NCBI GenBank assembly: GCA_018066825.1
Contig: JAGPVU010000134.1
Span: 1-5,492, forward strand
Source of the DNA: Cycloclasticus sp.
GTDB lineage: Bacteria > Pseudomonadota > Gammaproteobacteria > Methylococcales > Cycloclasticaceae
Direction of reading: 5' to 3'
DNA: 5,492 nucleotides
Positions 1 to 5,492 of the stretch are shown here, piece after piece. The notes under the pieces are model-generated. The model did no database searches. It was not told where the DNA came from and was given only the letters and a program-made list of their open reading frames with translations. Numbering within the stretch: the first letter of the stretch is position 1; every line of letters starts with the position of its first letter. A program made the position numbers and the translations under genes.

Positions 1-154
1 CATTAAATAATGGCAATGTTTTTTCTAAGTTAATAATATGAATCTTGCCACGCTCACCATAGATGTAAGGGGCCATTTTAGGATTCCAGTATCTCGTTTG
101 GTGACCAAAATGAACACCTGCTTCGAGCATTTCACGCATTGTAATATTAGACAT
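1..154 (-). CDS. rpsB: 30S ribosomal protein S2, N-terminal part (cut by left edge)
   Basis: The reverse strand encodes an S2 N-terminus from an ATG at 154-152: after MSNIT comes MREMLEAGVHFGHQ followed by TRYWNPKMAPYIYGERGKIH, the highly conserved opening of bacterial S2 (the GVHFGHQ and W-NPKM-Y motifs). Only 51 codons are present; the family is usually about 240-260 residues, so most of the gene lies to the left of the window. S2 binds late to the 30S subunit and is needed with S1 for mRNA engagement. The start is supported by a strong Shine-Dalgarno GAAGGAAG (complement of 160-167) four to five bases before the ATG. In related bacteria rpsB is followed by tsf; that cannot be seen here. 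It is transcribed divergently from map, and its leader carries likely autoregulatory structure (listed separately). Identification is very secure. Confidence 0.97.
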   Translation of the reverse strand, partial: MSNITMREMLEAGVHFGHQTRYWNPKMAPYIYGERGKIHIINLEKTLPLFN

Positions 155-298
155 TTATACTTCCTTCATTGTTATAGCCTTCCAGATAAACTGGCATGAC
201 TCGGGTTGATAACTACCACGCATCCTAAACGGTAACCTGATTTTTTCAAGCACCCTACCGAATGTGTTAATGCATGTGATCGTTGTTGCCAAAAGTGG
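155..298 (-). promoter_or_regulatory. rpsB mRNA leader, probable S2 autoregulatory element (t44-like)
   Basis: This is the predicted 5' untranslated region of rpsB, about 144 nt if transcription starts about 7 nt after the -10 box. Seen in the sequence (reverse strand): a small GCCA-CTTT-TGGC hairpin near the start (288-299); a two-part hairpin with outer stem CGGTA/TACCG and inner stem CTTGA/TCAGG (230-260); a block GGATGCGTGG followed by TATCAACCCGAG (about 203-226); and a CCAG-TTTAT-CTGG hairpin (182-194) just upstream of the Shine-Dalgarno. Known from the family: in Escherichia coli and relatives the long rpsB leader is conserved and mediates repression of rpsB-tsf by S2, and part of it is catalogued as the t44 RNA. 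The GGATGCGTGG and CAACCCGAG blocks resemble what I recall of that leader, but I could not align them, so the regulatory role is inferred. Confidence 0.55.
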
Positions 299-304
299 CG
301 ACGC

Positions 305-333
305 TTTATACCATATTTAGCCCATAACGACAA
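305..333 (-). promoter_or_regulatory. Sigma70 promoter for rpsB
   Basis: On the reverse strand TTGTCG (333-328, 4 of 6 matches to the -35 consensus) is followed after exactly 17 bases by TATAAA (310-305, 5 of 6 matches to the -10 consensus). A TGG directly before the -10 gives an extended -10 (TGn). The bases after the -10 are GCGTCGCC, a GC-rich discriminator of the kind found at stringently controlled ribosomal promoters, so repression by ppGpp/DksA is a reasonable inference. The transcription start would be near 298. Fit to consensus, spacing and position make this a good prediction, but no experimental evidence is available. Confidence 0.75.
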
Positions 334-344
334 TCTAAACCAGT

Positions 345-350
345 TATAAT
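345..350 (+). promoter_or_regulatory. Candidate -10 box for map-glnD
   Basis: A perfect TATAAT lies 38 bases upstream of the map start codon, giving a short leader of about 32 nt. No convincing -35 is visible at 16-18 bases: the candidates there match the consensus at one position or none, and ATAACG at 324-329 matches only 3 of 6 at a 15-base spacing. The -35 region would overlap the rpsB promoter on the other strand, so the two divergent promoters may compete for polymerase. Weak to moderate prediction. Confidence 0.4.
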
Positions 351-388
351 CACCACTCTATCGTCGATATTACACTGTTAAACACATT

Positions 389-1192
389 ATGAGCATCAGC
401 CTAAAAAGTCCTGAAGAAATTGAAAAAATGCGTATTGCCGGTCGATTAGCTGCCGATGTACTGGAAATGATCGCCGAATACGTGGCACCCGGCGTTAGCA
501 CGGAAGAGCTTGACCAACGTTGCCATGACTATATGGTCAATCATCAACACACGATACCTGCACCGCTCAACTACCACGGTTTCCCAAAGTCTATTTGCAC
601 CTCGGTAAATCATACAGTATGCCACGGTATACCCAGTCATAAAGTGTTAAAGAAAGGGGATATCGTTAACATTGATATCACCGTTATCAAAGACGAATTC
701 CATGGCGACACCAGTGAAATGTTTGTGGTCGGAGAGCCGAGCATCCTAGCTAAGCGCCTGATTGAAACAACACAAAAAGCCTTATATCTCGGCATCAGCC
801 TAGTAAAACCCGGTGTCAAATTAGGTGATATCGGTCACGCCATTCAACGTTATGTCGAGGGCAAGCGCTATTCAGTCGTTAGAGAGTATTGCGGCCACGG
901 TATCGGGCGTGTTTTTCATGAGGAACCCCAAGTACTACATTATGGCAAACCTGATACCGGCATCACACTGGAAGAAGGCATGACGTTCACCATCGAACCG
1001 ATGATCAACGCCGGCAAGCGCCACGTAAAATTATTGCCCGATGATTGGACCGTTGTCACCAAAGACAGGAGCCTATCCGCACAGTTTGAACATACCCTGG
1101 CTGTGACCGCCACGGGTTTTGAAATATTCACACTCCGTTCATCCGAAACGATAGAGCCCACACATATCCCAGCTGAGGCTTACAATCCATGA
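389..1192 (+). CDS. map: Methionine aminopeptidase, type I
   Basis: Removes the initiator methionine from nascent cytosolic proteins when the second residue is small, after deformylation. The 267-residue product is close to the usual length (264 in E. coli) and aligns from the first residues (MSISLKSPEEIEKMRIAGRL) to the end, so this ATG is the natural start. All catalytic-site residues of the pita-bread fold are visible: His79 in VCHGIP, metal ligands Asp96 (NIDIT) and Asp107 (HGDTS), His170 in EYCGHGIGR, His177 in FHEEPQVLHY, Glu203 in FTIEPM and Glu234 in AQFEHT. There is no N-terminal zinc-finger extension, consistent with type Ia. The gene has no obvious Shine-Dalgarno (ACTGTTAAACACATT precedes the ATG). 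It is divergent from rpsB and its stop overlaps the glnD start by four bases (ATGA), implying co-transcription and translational coupling. Nothing is truncated or missing. Confidence 0.98.
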   Translation: MSISLKSPEEIEKMRIAGRLAADVLEMIAEYVAPGVSTEELDQRCHDYMVNHQHTIPAPLNYHGFPKSICTSVNHTVCHGIPSHKVLKKGDIVNIDITVIKDEFHGDTSEMFVVGEPSILAKRLIETTQKALYLGISLVKPGVKLGDIGHAIQRYVEGKRYSVVREYCGHGIGRVFHEEPQVLHYGKPDTGITLEEGMTFTIEPMINAGKRHVKLLPDDWTVVTKDRSLSAQFEHTLAVTATGFEIFTLRSSETIEPTHIPAEAYNP

Positions 1193-3828
1193 GCAGTAAA
1201 AACGGGCTCGAAAACAACCCCTCACGCAACATTAAAGACGTTAAAAAAGCCATTCAGCAGTTTAATGAACAGCTAATCCAGCGCTCAAAAGAAGAAACGC
1301 CCATCGAAGTGCTGCTGGAGGCACGCAGCGATTTTATTGATCAATTATTAAGCAGTGCTTGGAACGATTTTCTCGGCGCCTATGCAGGCGAGTTATCACT
1401 CATTGCAACCGGTGGTTATGGCCGCGCCGAATTGCACCCCTTTTCAGATATCGATCTACTAATCATCTTTGATGAAGAAAAACTTGCCGAGTACCAAACA
1501 AGCATTGAATCCTTTAGCACCTTTTTATGGGATATCGGACTCAAGCCCGGTCTTAGCGTACGCACATTAGAAGACTGTAATGAGCAGTCGCAATTAGACG
1601 TTACCGTGATTACCAACCTTATGGAATCTAGGCTTATTATTGGCTCCGCTGAGCTATTTAATCAGATGATCAAAGAAATCAGCCCTGATCAACTTTGGTC
1701 GCCGATCGAGTTTTTCCAACACAAAGTCGATGAACAACAAAAAAGGCACCTAAAATTTGGTGATACTGCCTACAATCTTGAACCTGATATTAAAGATGGC
1801 CCCGGCGGCTTAAGGGACATTCAAACCATCCAATGGATAACGCAACGCTATTTTGGCTCAAACTCCCTAGGTGAGTTAGTCAATAACGCGTTTTTAACTA
1901 AGCGTGAATACCGAAAACTGATTAAAGGACAACGGTTTCTCTGGCAAGTGCGTTTTGAGCTACACCTATTAGCAAACCGCCCAGAAAATCGCTTGTTATT
2001 CGATTATCAAAAAAGCCTTGCACTCGCCTTTGGCTATGAGGATGGGGACAATAACCTAGCCGTTGAAAGCTTTATGCAGCAGTATTACCGAACGGTGATG
2101 GATCTTGAACGAATTAACGAGCTCGTGCTTCAGGTTTTTACAGAAGCCATGCAAAACAAAACGCTCGACGTTCATCCCATTAATGAATCATTTCGCGTAC
2201 TTAATGGCTACATTGAGGTCACCCACCCTAATACGTTTACTGAACACCCCACGGCCTTATTAGACATATTTTTCCAACTACAAAAACACCCCGATATTAA
2301 GGGCGTTAGGTCTGCGACCATTCGCTTGATTAAAGAAAACCTACATTTAATTAACGATGAGTTTAGAGCCAACCCAAAAGCACAACATATTTTTCTAGAC
2401 ATCATTCGTCAACCACACGGCATTACCCGCCAATTTAGACGAATGAATCGTTATGGCGTATTAGGCGCTTACATTCCCGCCTTTAATGACATTGTCGGAC
2501 GCATGCAATACGACCTATTTCACGCCTATACAGTCGATCAGCACACCTTATTTATCGTACGGAACATGCGCCGTTTTGCATTAAAAAAACACCAGGATGA
2601 ACTGCCCCATTGTTATGAGGTGTTTAAAAACATCGCAAAACCTGAATTACTTTATTTGGCTGGCTTATTTCATGATATAGCCAAAGGTCGGGGCGGCAAT
2701 CACGCAGACCTTGGCATGGTTGACGCCATCGAGTTTTGCAAAAAACACCACTACAATGACTACGACAGCAACTTAGTTGGTTGGGTTGTTAAAAACCACC
2801 TGATTATGTCAATGACAGCTCAACGCAAAGACATTAATGACCCTAAGATCATCCATCAATTTGCTTCAAAGATTGGCAGCCTAGAGTATCTCGACTACTT
2901 ATACCTTTTGACCGTAGCTGATATCAGAGCCACCAACCCAACTTTATGGAACGACTGGAAAGGCTCGTTGCTGAAGGAACTCTATTACAATACACAAAAA
3001 GTGTTGCGTCGCGGGCTACAAACACCCAGTAACGACGATGATGTATTTTCTGACCTGCAGTATCAAGCGCGCCTAGGCTTACATGCTCGCGGTCTAGATG
3101 ACGACAAGATTAACACTGTCTGGCGAAGCATCAGTAAAGACTATTTCTCACGCTTTTCCGTTGAAGACAGCATCTGGCACACCCTCGCCATCGCCTCGTG
3201 TCCAACAGATCAACTCCCCTTAGTCCTACTACGGCCGCAGACCAATCGCGGTGGTGCTGAAGTCTTTATTTATATCGATGATCGACACGGTACCTTTGCC
3301 TTGTGCACCGCTACCTTAGATCAATTGGCCTTAAATATCCTAGACGCTAGAATTATCACCACACACGAGGGTATTTCACTGATCAGCTTCCATATCTTAG
3401 AAGCCGATGGCACCCCTATTGGCGATTTGGAACGCGAGCACTCAATTGCCAATGTATTACGGCATAATTTAGTACACCCCGAACAGGCACAGTTATCGGT
3501 TAAGCGACATAAAACGCGCCAATCTAAACACTTCAACACTGAAACAACCGTAACGTTTAGCGATGATCACCTCGATCGTTATACCGTATTAGAAATTAAC
3601 ACTCACGACGAACCTGGCGTGCTCTCACGCATTGGGCAATGTTTTAGTGAATGTAAAATTAACGTACGCAACGCCAAAATCGCCACCTTGGGTAGCAAAG
3701 CCGAGGACATCTTTTACATCACCGATGGCAACGATAAAATGATTACAGACCTTGCAGTGTTGGAACGCCTAAAACAACTACTATTAACTAAGCTAGCGCC
3801 AAAAGAAAACGCCGAACAAGCTATTTAA
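1189..3828 (+). CDS. glnD: Bifunctional [protein-PII] uridylyltransferase / uridylyl-removing enzyme GlnD
   Basis: Cytosolic sensor of glutamine: it adds UMP to PII proteins (GlnB/GlnK) when glutamine is low and removes it when glutamine is high, thereby setting glutamine synthetase adenylylation and NtrBC activity. The 879 residues match the normal full length (890 in E. coli). Visible domains in order: a nucleotidyltransferase domain with GGYGRAELHPFSDIDLL at about 75-91 (metal ligands Asp87, Asp89); the linker/PII-uridylyltransferase region, including DGPGGLRDIQ near 203-212; an HD domain with His452, the doublet His495-Asp496 in GLFHDIAKGRGGNHADLG, His537 and Asp578 (the uridylyl-removing site); and two ACT domains at about 691-770 and 798-870 (the second with HDEPGVLSRIG), which bind glutamine. 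The ATG overlaps the map stop (ATGA), with GAGG about ten bases upstream serving as ribosome-binding site. Its TAA stop is shared, on the opposite strand, with the convergent glycosyltransferase gene. Close GlnE or RelA/SpoT-type alternatives do not have this domain order. Confidence 0.98.
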   Translation: MSSKNGLENNPSRNIKDVKKAIQQFNEQLIQRSKEETPIEVLLEARSDFIDQLLSSAWNDFLGAYAGELSLIATGGYGRAELHPFSDIDLLIIFDEEKLAEYQTSIESFSTFLWDIGLKPGLSVRTLEDCNEQSQLDVTVITNLMESRLIIGSAELFNQMIKEISPDQLWSPIEFFQHKVDEQQKRHLKFGDTAYNLEPDIKDGPGGLRDIQTIQWITQRYFGSNSLGELVNNAFLTKREYRKLIKGQRFLWQVRFELHLLANRPENRLLFDYQKSLALAFGYEDGDNNLAVESFMQQYYRTVMDLERINELVLQVFTEAMQNKTLDVHPINESFRVLNGYIEVTHPNTFTEHPTALLDIFFQLQKHPDIKGVRSATIRLIKENLHLINDEFRANPKAQHIFLDIIRQPHGITRQFRRMNRYGVLGAYIPAFNDIVGRMQYDLFHAYTVDQHTLFIVRNMRRFALKKHQDELPHCYEVFKNIAKPELLYLAGLFHDIAKGRGGNHADLGMVDAIEFCKKHHYNDYDSNLVGWVVKNHLIMSMTAQRKDINDPKIIHQFASKIGSLEYLDYLYLLTVADIRATNPTLWNDWKGSLLKELYYNTQKVLRRGLQTPSNDDDVFSDLQYQARLGLHARGLDDDKINTVWRSISKDYFSRFSVEDSIWHTLAIASCPTDQLPLVLLRPQTNRGGAEVFIYIDDRHGTFALCTATLDQLALNILDARIITTHEGISLISFHILEADGTPIGDLEREHSIANVLRHNLVHPEQAQLSVKRHKTRQSKHFNTETTVTFSDDHLDRYTVLEINTHDEPGVLSRIGQCFSECKINVRNAKIATLGSKAEDIFYITDGNDKMITDLAVLERLKQLLLTKLAPKENAEQAI

Positions 3829-3852
3829 TGGTCACGATTGGCGTACTTTTTT
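3801..3852. terminator. Possible weak bidirectional terminator at the glnD / glycosyltransferase convergence
   Basis: An A-rich tract (AAAAGAAAA, 3801-3809) precedes ACGCC (3809-3813), which can pair with GGCGT (3840-3844) and is followed on the forward strand by ACTTTTTT (3845-3852). On the reverse strand the same stem is followed by TTTTCTTTT. Two more pairs (a G-T wobble and an A-T) extend the stem, and an inner CTAT/ATGG pairing can form over the shared stop codons. The A-tract, stem, T-tract layout is that of a bidirectional intrinsic terminator, but the stem is short and interrupted and lies partly inside both coding regions. No better terminator is visible for either gene. Low confidence. 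Confidence 0.3.
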
Positions 3853-4514
3853 GCTAATGCAGCAGGGTCAGCATTAAAAAAGTACGCCAACCTACAGCAC
3901 CACATCAACAATACTGTACGCAATATGCCCTGCTGTTTCCATCGGCGGCTTGACGTAAGTACCGTACTTTTTAAACAAACCGGTTTCGCGTATTTTTTAA
4001 GTCGTTTGCTGATCGCTATATCTTCCATCAAAGCGATAGACGGAAACCCTTGTACGCGTTCAAACAAGGCTTTACTCACAAACATCACCTGATCACCCGT
4101 GACCATGCCAGTTAGACAAGAACGCCAATTCATCATGTGCTCGATCAGCCTAAACGCCCACTGCGGACCATCCAAGCGCACATTAAAACGGCCCCAATAC
4201 ACCGAATCACTGGGTATACCGTTTAGTAACTGGTAAGCATCGTCAGGCAATTGCGTATCAGCGTGTAAAAACACCAATAGATCAGCTGTCGCGAGGCTCG
4301 CCCCTTGATTCATTTGATGCGCCCGCCCCGCTGTCGATTCTATGCAGTGGTCGACTAAGCCTTGTGCTGCTTCACGTGTTTTATCAACACTACCCCCATC
4401 AACCACTATCAACTCAACGCCGTGCTGGCGTAATGGCTGCAACAACAATAAAGTTGTCGGCAACACCTTGGCCTCATTTAAAGTGGGGATAATAATAGCG
4501 ATTTTTTTCTGCAT
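3825..4514 (-). CDS. Family-2 glycosyltransferase, TIGR04283-type (arsenosugar biosynthesis / rSAM-selenodomain-associated)
   Basis: The 229-residue product is a compact GT-A glycosyltransferase. Visible motifs: IIPTLNEAKVLP at 8-19 and VVDGGSVDKT at 37-46 (nucleotide-sugar binding), GRAHQMNQGA at 63-72, FLHADTQLP at 82-90 (DxD-equivalent around Asp86), the VTGDQVMFV segment at 138-146, MEDIAISKRLK at 163-173 (acidic acceptor-side motif), and SSRRW at 188-192. This motif set, the short length and the C-terminal LAYFFNADPAALAKKYA segment fit the TIGR04283 family, found beside radical-SAM ArsS and ArsM genes. The family is assigned to arsenosugar biosynthesis by context; the exact sugar donor and acceptor are not established as far as I know. 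The ATG at 4514-4512 is chosen because IAIIIPTLNE follows directly, as in the family; the ribosome-binding site is weak (TAGG about 12 bases upstream). It lies 23 nt after the ArsM-like gene, probably in the same operon. The hydrophobic stretch at 198-212 suggests peripheral membrane contact. Its stop overlaps that of glnD. Confidence 0.85.
   Translation of the reverse strand: MQKKIAIIIPTLNEAKVLPTTLLLLQPLRQHGVELIVVDGGSVDKTREAAQGLVDHCIESTAGRAHQMNQGASLATADLLVFLHADTQLPDDAYQLLNGIPSDSVYWGRFNVRLDGPQWAFRLIEHMMNWRSCLTGMVTGDQVMFVSKALFERVQGFPSIALMEDIAISKRLKKYAKPVCLKSTVLTSSRRWKQQGILRTVLLMWCCRLAYFFNADPAALAKKYANRDH
3838..3890. repeat. Long imperfect inverted repeat (20-bp stem) inside the glycosyltransferase 3' end
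   Basis: The arms are TTGGCGTACTTTTTT (3838-3852) and AAAAAAGTACGCCAA (3876-3890), which pair perfectly over 15 bp. After a 3-nt bulge (GCT, 3853-3855), AATGC (3856-3860) pairs with GCATT (3871-3875), leaving a 10-nt loop (3861-3870). The structure is available to both transcripts: as coding sequence for the last residues of the glycosyltransferase, and just downstream of the glnD stop. It lacks a T-tract after the stem, so it is not a standard intrinsic terminator. It might protect the 3' ends of the convergent mRNAs or hinder read-through; that role is inferred, while the repeat itself is plainly seen. Confidence 0.8.
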
Positions 4515-4537
4515 TAAGACAGCCGGCCTAGATTAAT

Positions 4538-5492
4538 TCAACAACATGAACCGCCCGAATTTACCTGACTGTGTTGCGAGCCCTTAGTTTCACTCGCAGG
4601 ACGAAGCGTGCCAGACGGCGCGCACCAAGCCTGCCCTTCAGATAACTTGGCTGGACTTATGCCAATAAAATCATCTGCGTAGGGACTGTTAATTATAAAG
4701 TTGTAGCTGCGCTCACACACCGCCATCCGTTTGCCACGGTAATACACATGGCCCTCGTCGTCGCTGATTTCTGCGTAAGGGCCTTTGTAAATCACCGCGT
4801 GTCCTTTGTCGATACAGGCTACTGATTGCCCCTTAACCGCAGTAAGTGTCACTGAACGAAACTCAATACCTTCGACTACTTTCCAAGGTTTTGCGTCCCA
4901 CTTATCGTATTTAACCGCTAAAAAGCCCGCTTGTTTAAAGCTCTCTAAAAATTCGTCCTCAAGGAACGAACCTGAAATACAACCCGACCAGAGTTCCGGA
5001 TCTGCTTTTAAATGGGCAGGAATCACTTCGTCTGCCACGATATCAGAAATGGCAATACGCCCGCCCGGTTTAACGACGCGAAATATTTCTTCGACCAATT
5101 GTTTTTTATCGCTATCATTCACGAGGTTTAGCACGCAGTTAGACAGCACTAGATCCACCGAATTATCAGCGATCATCGGCTGTTCGTTATTCTGTTGATC
5201 GAGATTGGTCTTTAAATCTTGAATCTGCCCTTTGACAAAACTCACCTTATCGCCGCCCAGTTTTTGCGCCATCTCCGCTTGGTACTTTCTTGCTAAGGCG
5301 AGCATGTCATCGTTCATATCCACGCCAATAACACGGCCTGAATCACCCACTAATTGCGCCGCCATATAACAAATTTTTCCAGACCCTGAACCCAAATCCA
5401 ATACCACATCACCTGCTTGCACATAACGTGATGGGTCGCCACAACCGTAGTCTTTTTCTATCACTTCCTTCGGCAGCAAGGCCAATAAAGTG
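4538..5492 (-). CDS. arsM: Arsenite S-adenosylmethionine methyltransferase, ArsM type (5' end cut by right edge)
   Basis: The open frame continues to the window edge without a start that fits the family; a TTG at 5485-5483 is not a credible start, and roughly 35-50 N-terminal residues are probably missing. Numbering from that TTG as residue 1: Cys15 in DYGCGDPS, the SAM-binding motif VLDLGSGSGK (28-37), the acidic ribose-binding residue in VIGVDMNDDML (Asp56), Cys117 in LSNCVLNLVND, RVVKPGGRIAISDIV (136-150), and Cys169 in DPELWSGCISGSF. The three cysteines correspond in context to the As(III)-binding cysteines of ArsM enzymes, which methylate trivalent arsenic stepwise using SAM and thiols. 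The C-terminal domain (about 208-290: FRSVTL, CIDKGHAVIYKGPYAEI, YYRGKRMAVCE) matches that of bacterial ArsM. A Ser/Gly-rich tail follows and ends in Cys-Cys. With the downstream glycosyltransferase this points to the arsenosugar-type ArsM, which supplies dimethylarsenic to ArsS. A different-substrate class I methyltransferase is unlikely given the cysteine pattern. Confidence 0.88.
   Translation of the reverse strand, partial: TLLALLPKEVIEKDYGCGDPSRYVQAGDVVLDLGSGSGKICYMAAQLVGDSGRVIGVDMNDDMLALARKYQAEMAQKLGGDKVSFVKGQIQDLKTNLDQQNNEQPMIADNSVDLVLSNCVLNLVNDSDKKQLVEEIFRVVKPGGRIAISDIVADEVIPAHLKADPELWSGCISGSFLEDEFLESFKQAGFLAVKYDKWDAKPWKVVEGIEFRSVTLTAVKGQSVACIDKGHAVIYKGPYAEISDDEGHVYYRGKRMAVCERSYNFIINSPYADDFIGISPAKLSEGQAWCAPSGTLRPASETKGSQHSQVNSGGSCC

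Noticed and set aside
637..1161. Reverse-strand open frames inside map, and similar ones inside glnD
   Set aside because: They are short shadows of well-conserved forward-strand genes without start signals or recognisable products.
3958..4005. Further copies of a CGTACTTTTT / CGTATTTTTT motif near the inverted repeat, considered as a dispersed repeat
   Set aside because: They translate on the reverse strand as ordinary Lys-Tyr and Leu-Lys codons (LKKYAKP, LKSTV) and have no regular spacing or extended similarity.
3838..4092. 84-codon open frame on the forward strand just after glnD
   Set aside because: It lies entirely within the reverse-strand glycosyltransferase gene, shows no recognisable domain, and part of it simply reads through the inverted repeat.
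4521..4530. GCCGGC palindrome in the 23-nt gap between the ArsM-type gene and the glycosyltransferase gene, considered as terminator or operator
   Set aside because: It is only six bases, has no loop and no T-tract, and the spacing of the two genes fits co-transcription.
4342..4536. 64-codon forward open frame crossing the gap between the two reverse-strand genes
   Set aside because: It is antisense to the N-terminal half of the glycosyltransferase, has no ribosome-binding site that stands out and no family resemblance.
4806..5198. 130-codon forward open frame
   Set aside because: It is antisense to the ArsM-type gene, whose motifs (SAM site, three cysteines) are intact in the other frame; the Ser/Thr-rich product has no recognisable features.
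5483..5485. TTG at 5485 as start of the ArsM-type gene
   Set aside because: The frame stays open to the window edge, and ArsM proteins have additional residues before the YGCG motif, so the gene most likely begins beyond 5492.

Overview
The window looks like chromosomal DNA from a gammaproteobacterium, probably marine or aquatic. The inference rests on the divergent rpsB / map-glnD arrangement, which is typical of that class, on protein sequences close to the enterobacterial-type MetAP and GlnD, and on a right-hand pair of genes of the arsenosugar-biosynthesis type that is often found in marine bacteria. Base composition is moderate, and I see no phage, IS, CRISPR, tRNA or rRNA signal. Species assignment is not possible from the sequence alone.

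Left part (1-388): the first 51 codons of rpsB (ribosomal protein S2) run leftward out of the window. Its 144-nt leader and a good sigma70 promoter (TTGTCG-17-TATAAA, TGn extended -10, GC-rich discriminator) fill the 234-nt divergent intergenic region, together with a candidate promoter for map on the other strand. The leader carries small hairpins and a GGATGCGTGG ... CAACCCGAG block that resembles the S2 autoregulatory leader (t44-type) of enterobacteria.

Middle (389-3828): map (methionine aminopeptidase type I) and glnD (PII uridylyltransferase / uridylyl-removing enzyme) form a rightward translationally coupled pair with an ATGA overlap. Both appear full length with all recognisable catalytic residues. 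They are housekeeping genes: N-terminal Met excision and nitrogen-status signalling.

Right part (3825-5492): two leftward genes converge on glnD. The upstream one, cut by the right edge, is an ArsM-type As(III) S-adenosylmethionine methyltransferase with three conserved cysteines and a Cys-Cys C-terminus. The downstream one, 23 nt away, is a small family-2 glycosyltransferase of the TIGR04283 'rSAM/selenodomain-associated / arsenosugar biosynthesis' kind. Together they suggest the distal end of an arsenosugar operon whose radical-SAM gene (arsS) would lie beyond the right edge or elsewhere.

The most unusual non-coding structure is at the convergence point. The stop codons of glnD and of the glycosyltransferase gene share one TTAA, so there is no intergenic space. 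Immediately beside it, inside the 3' end of the glycosyltransferase gene, is a 20-bp inverted repeat (3838-3890) whose outer arm can alternatively pair with a segment at the end of glnD.
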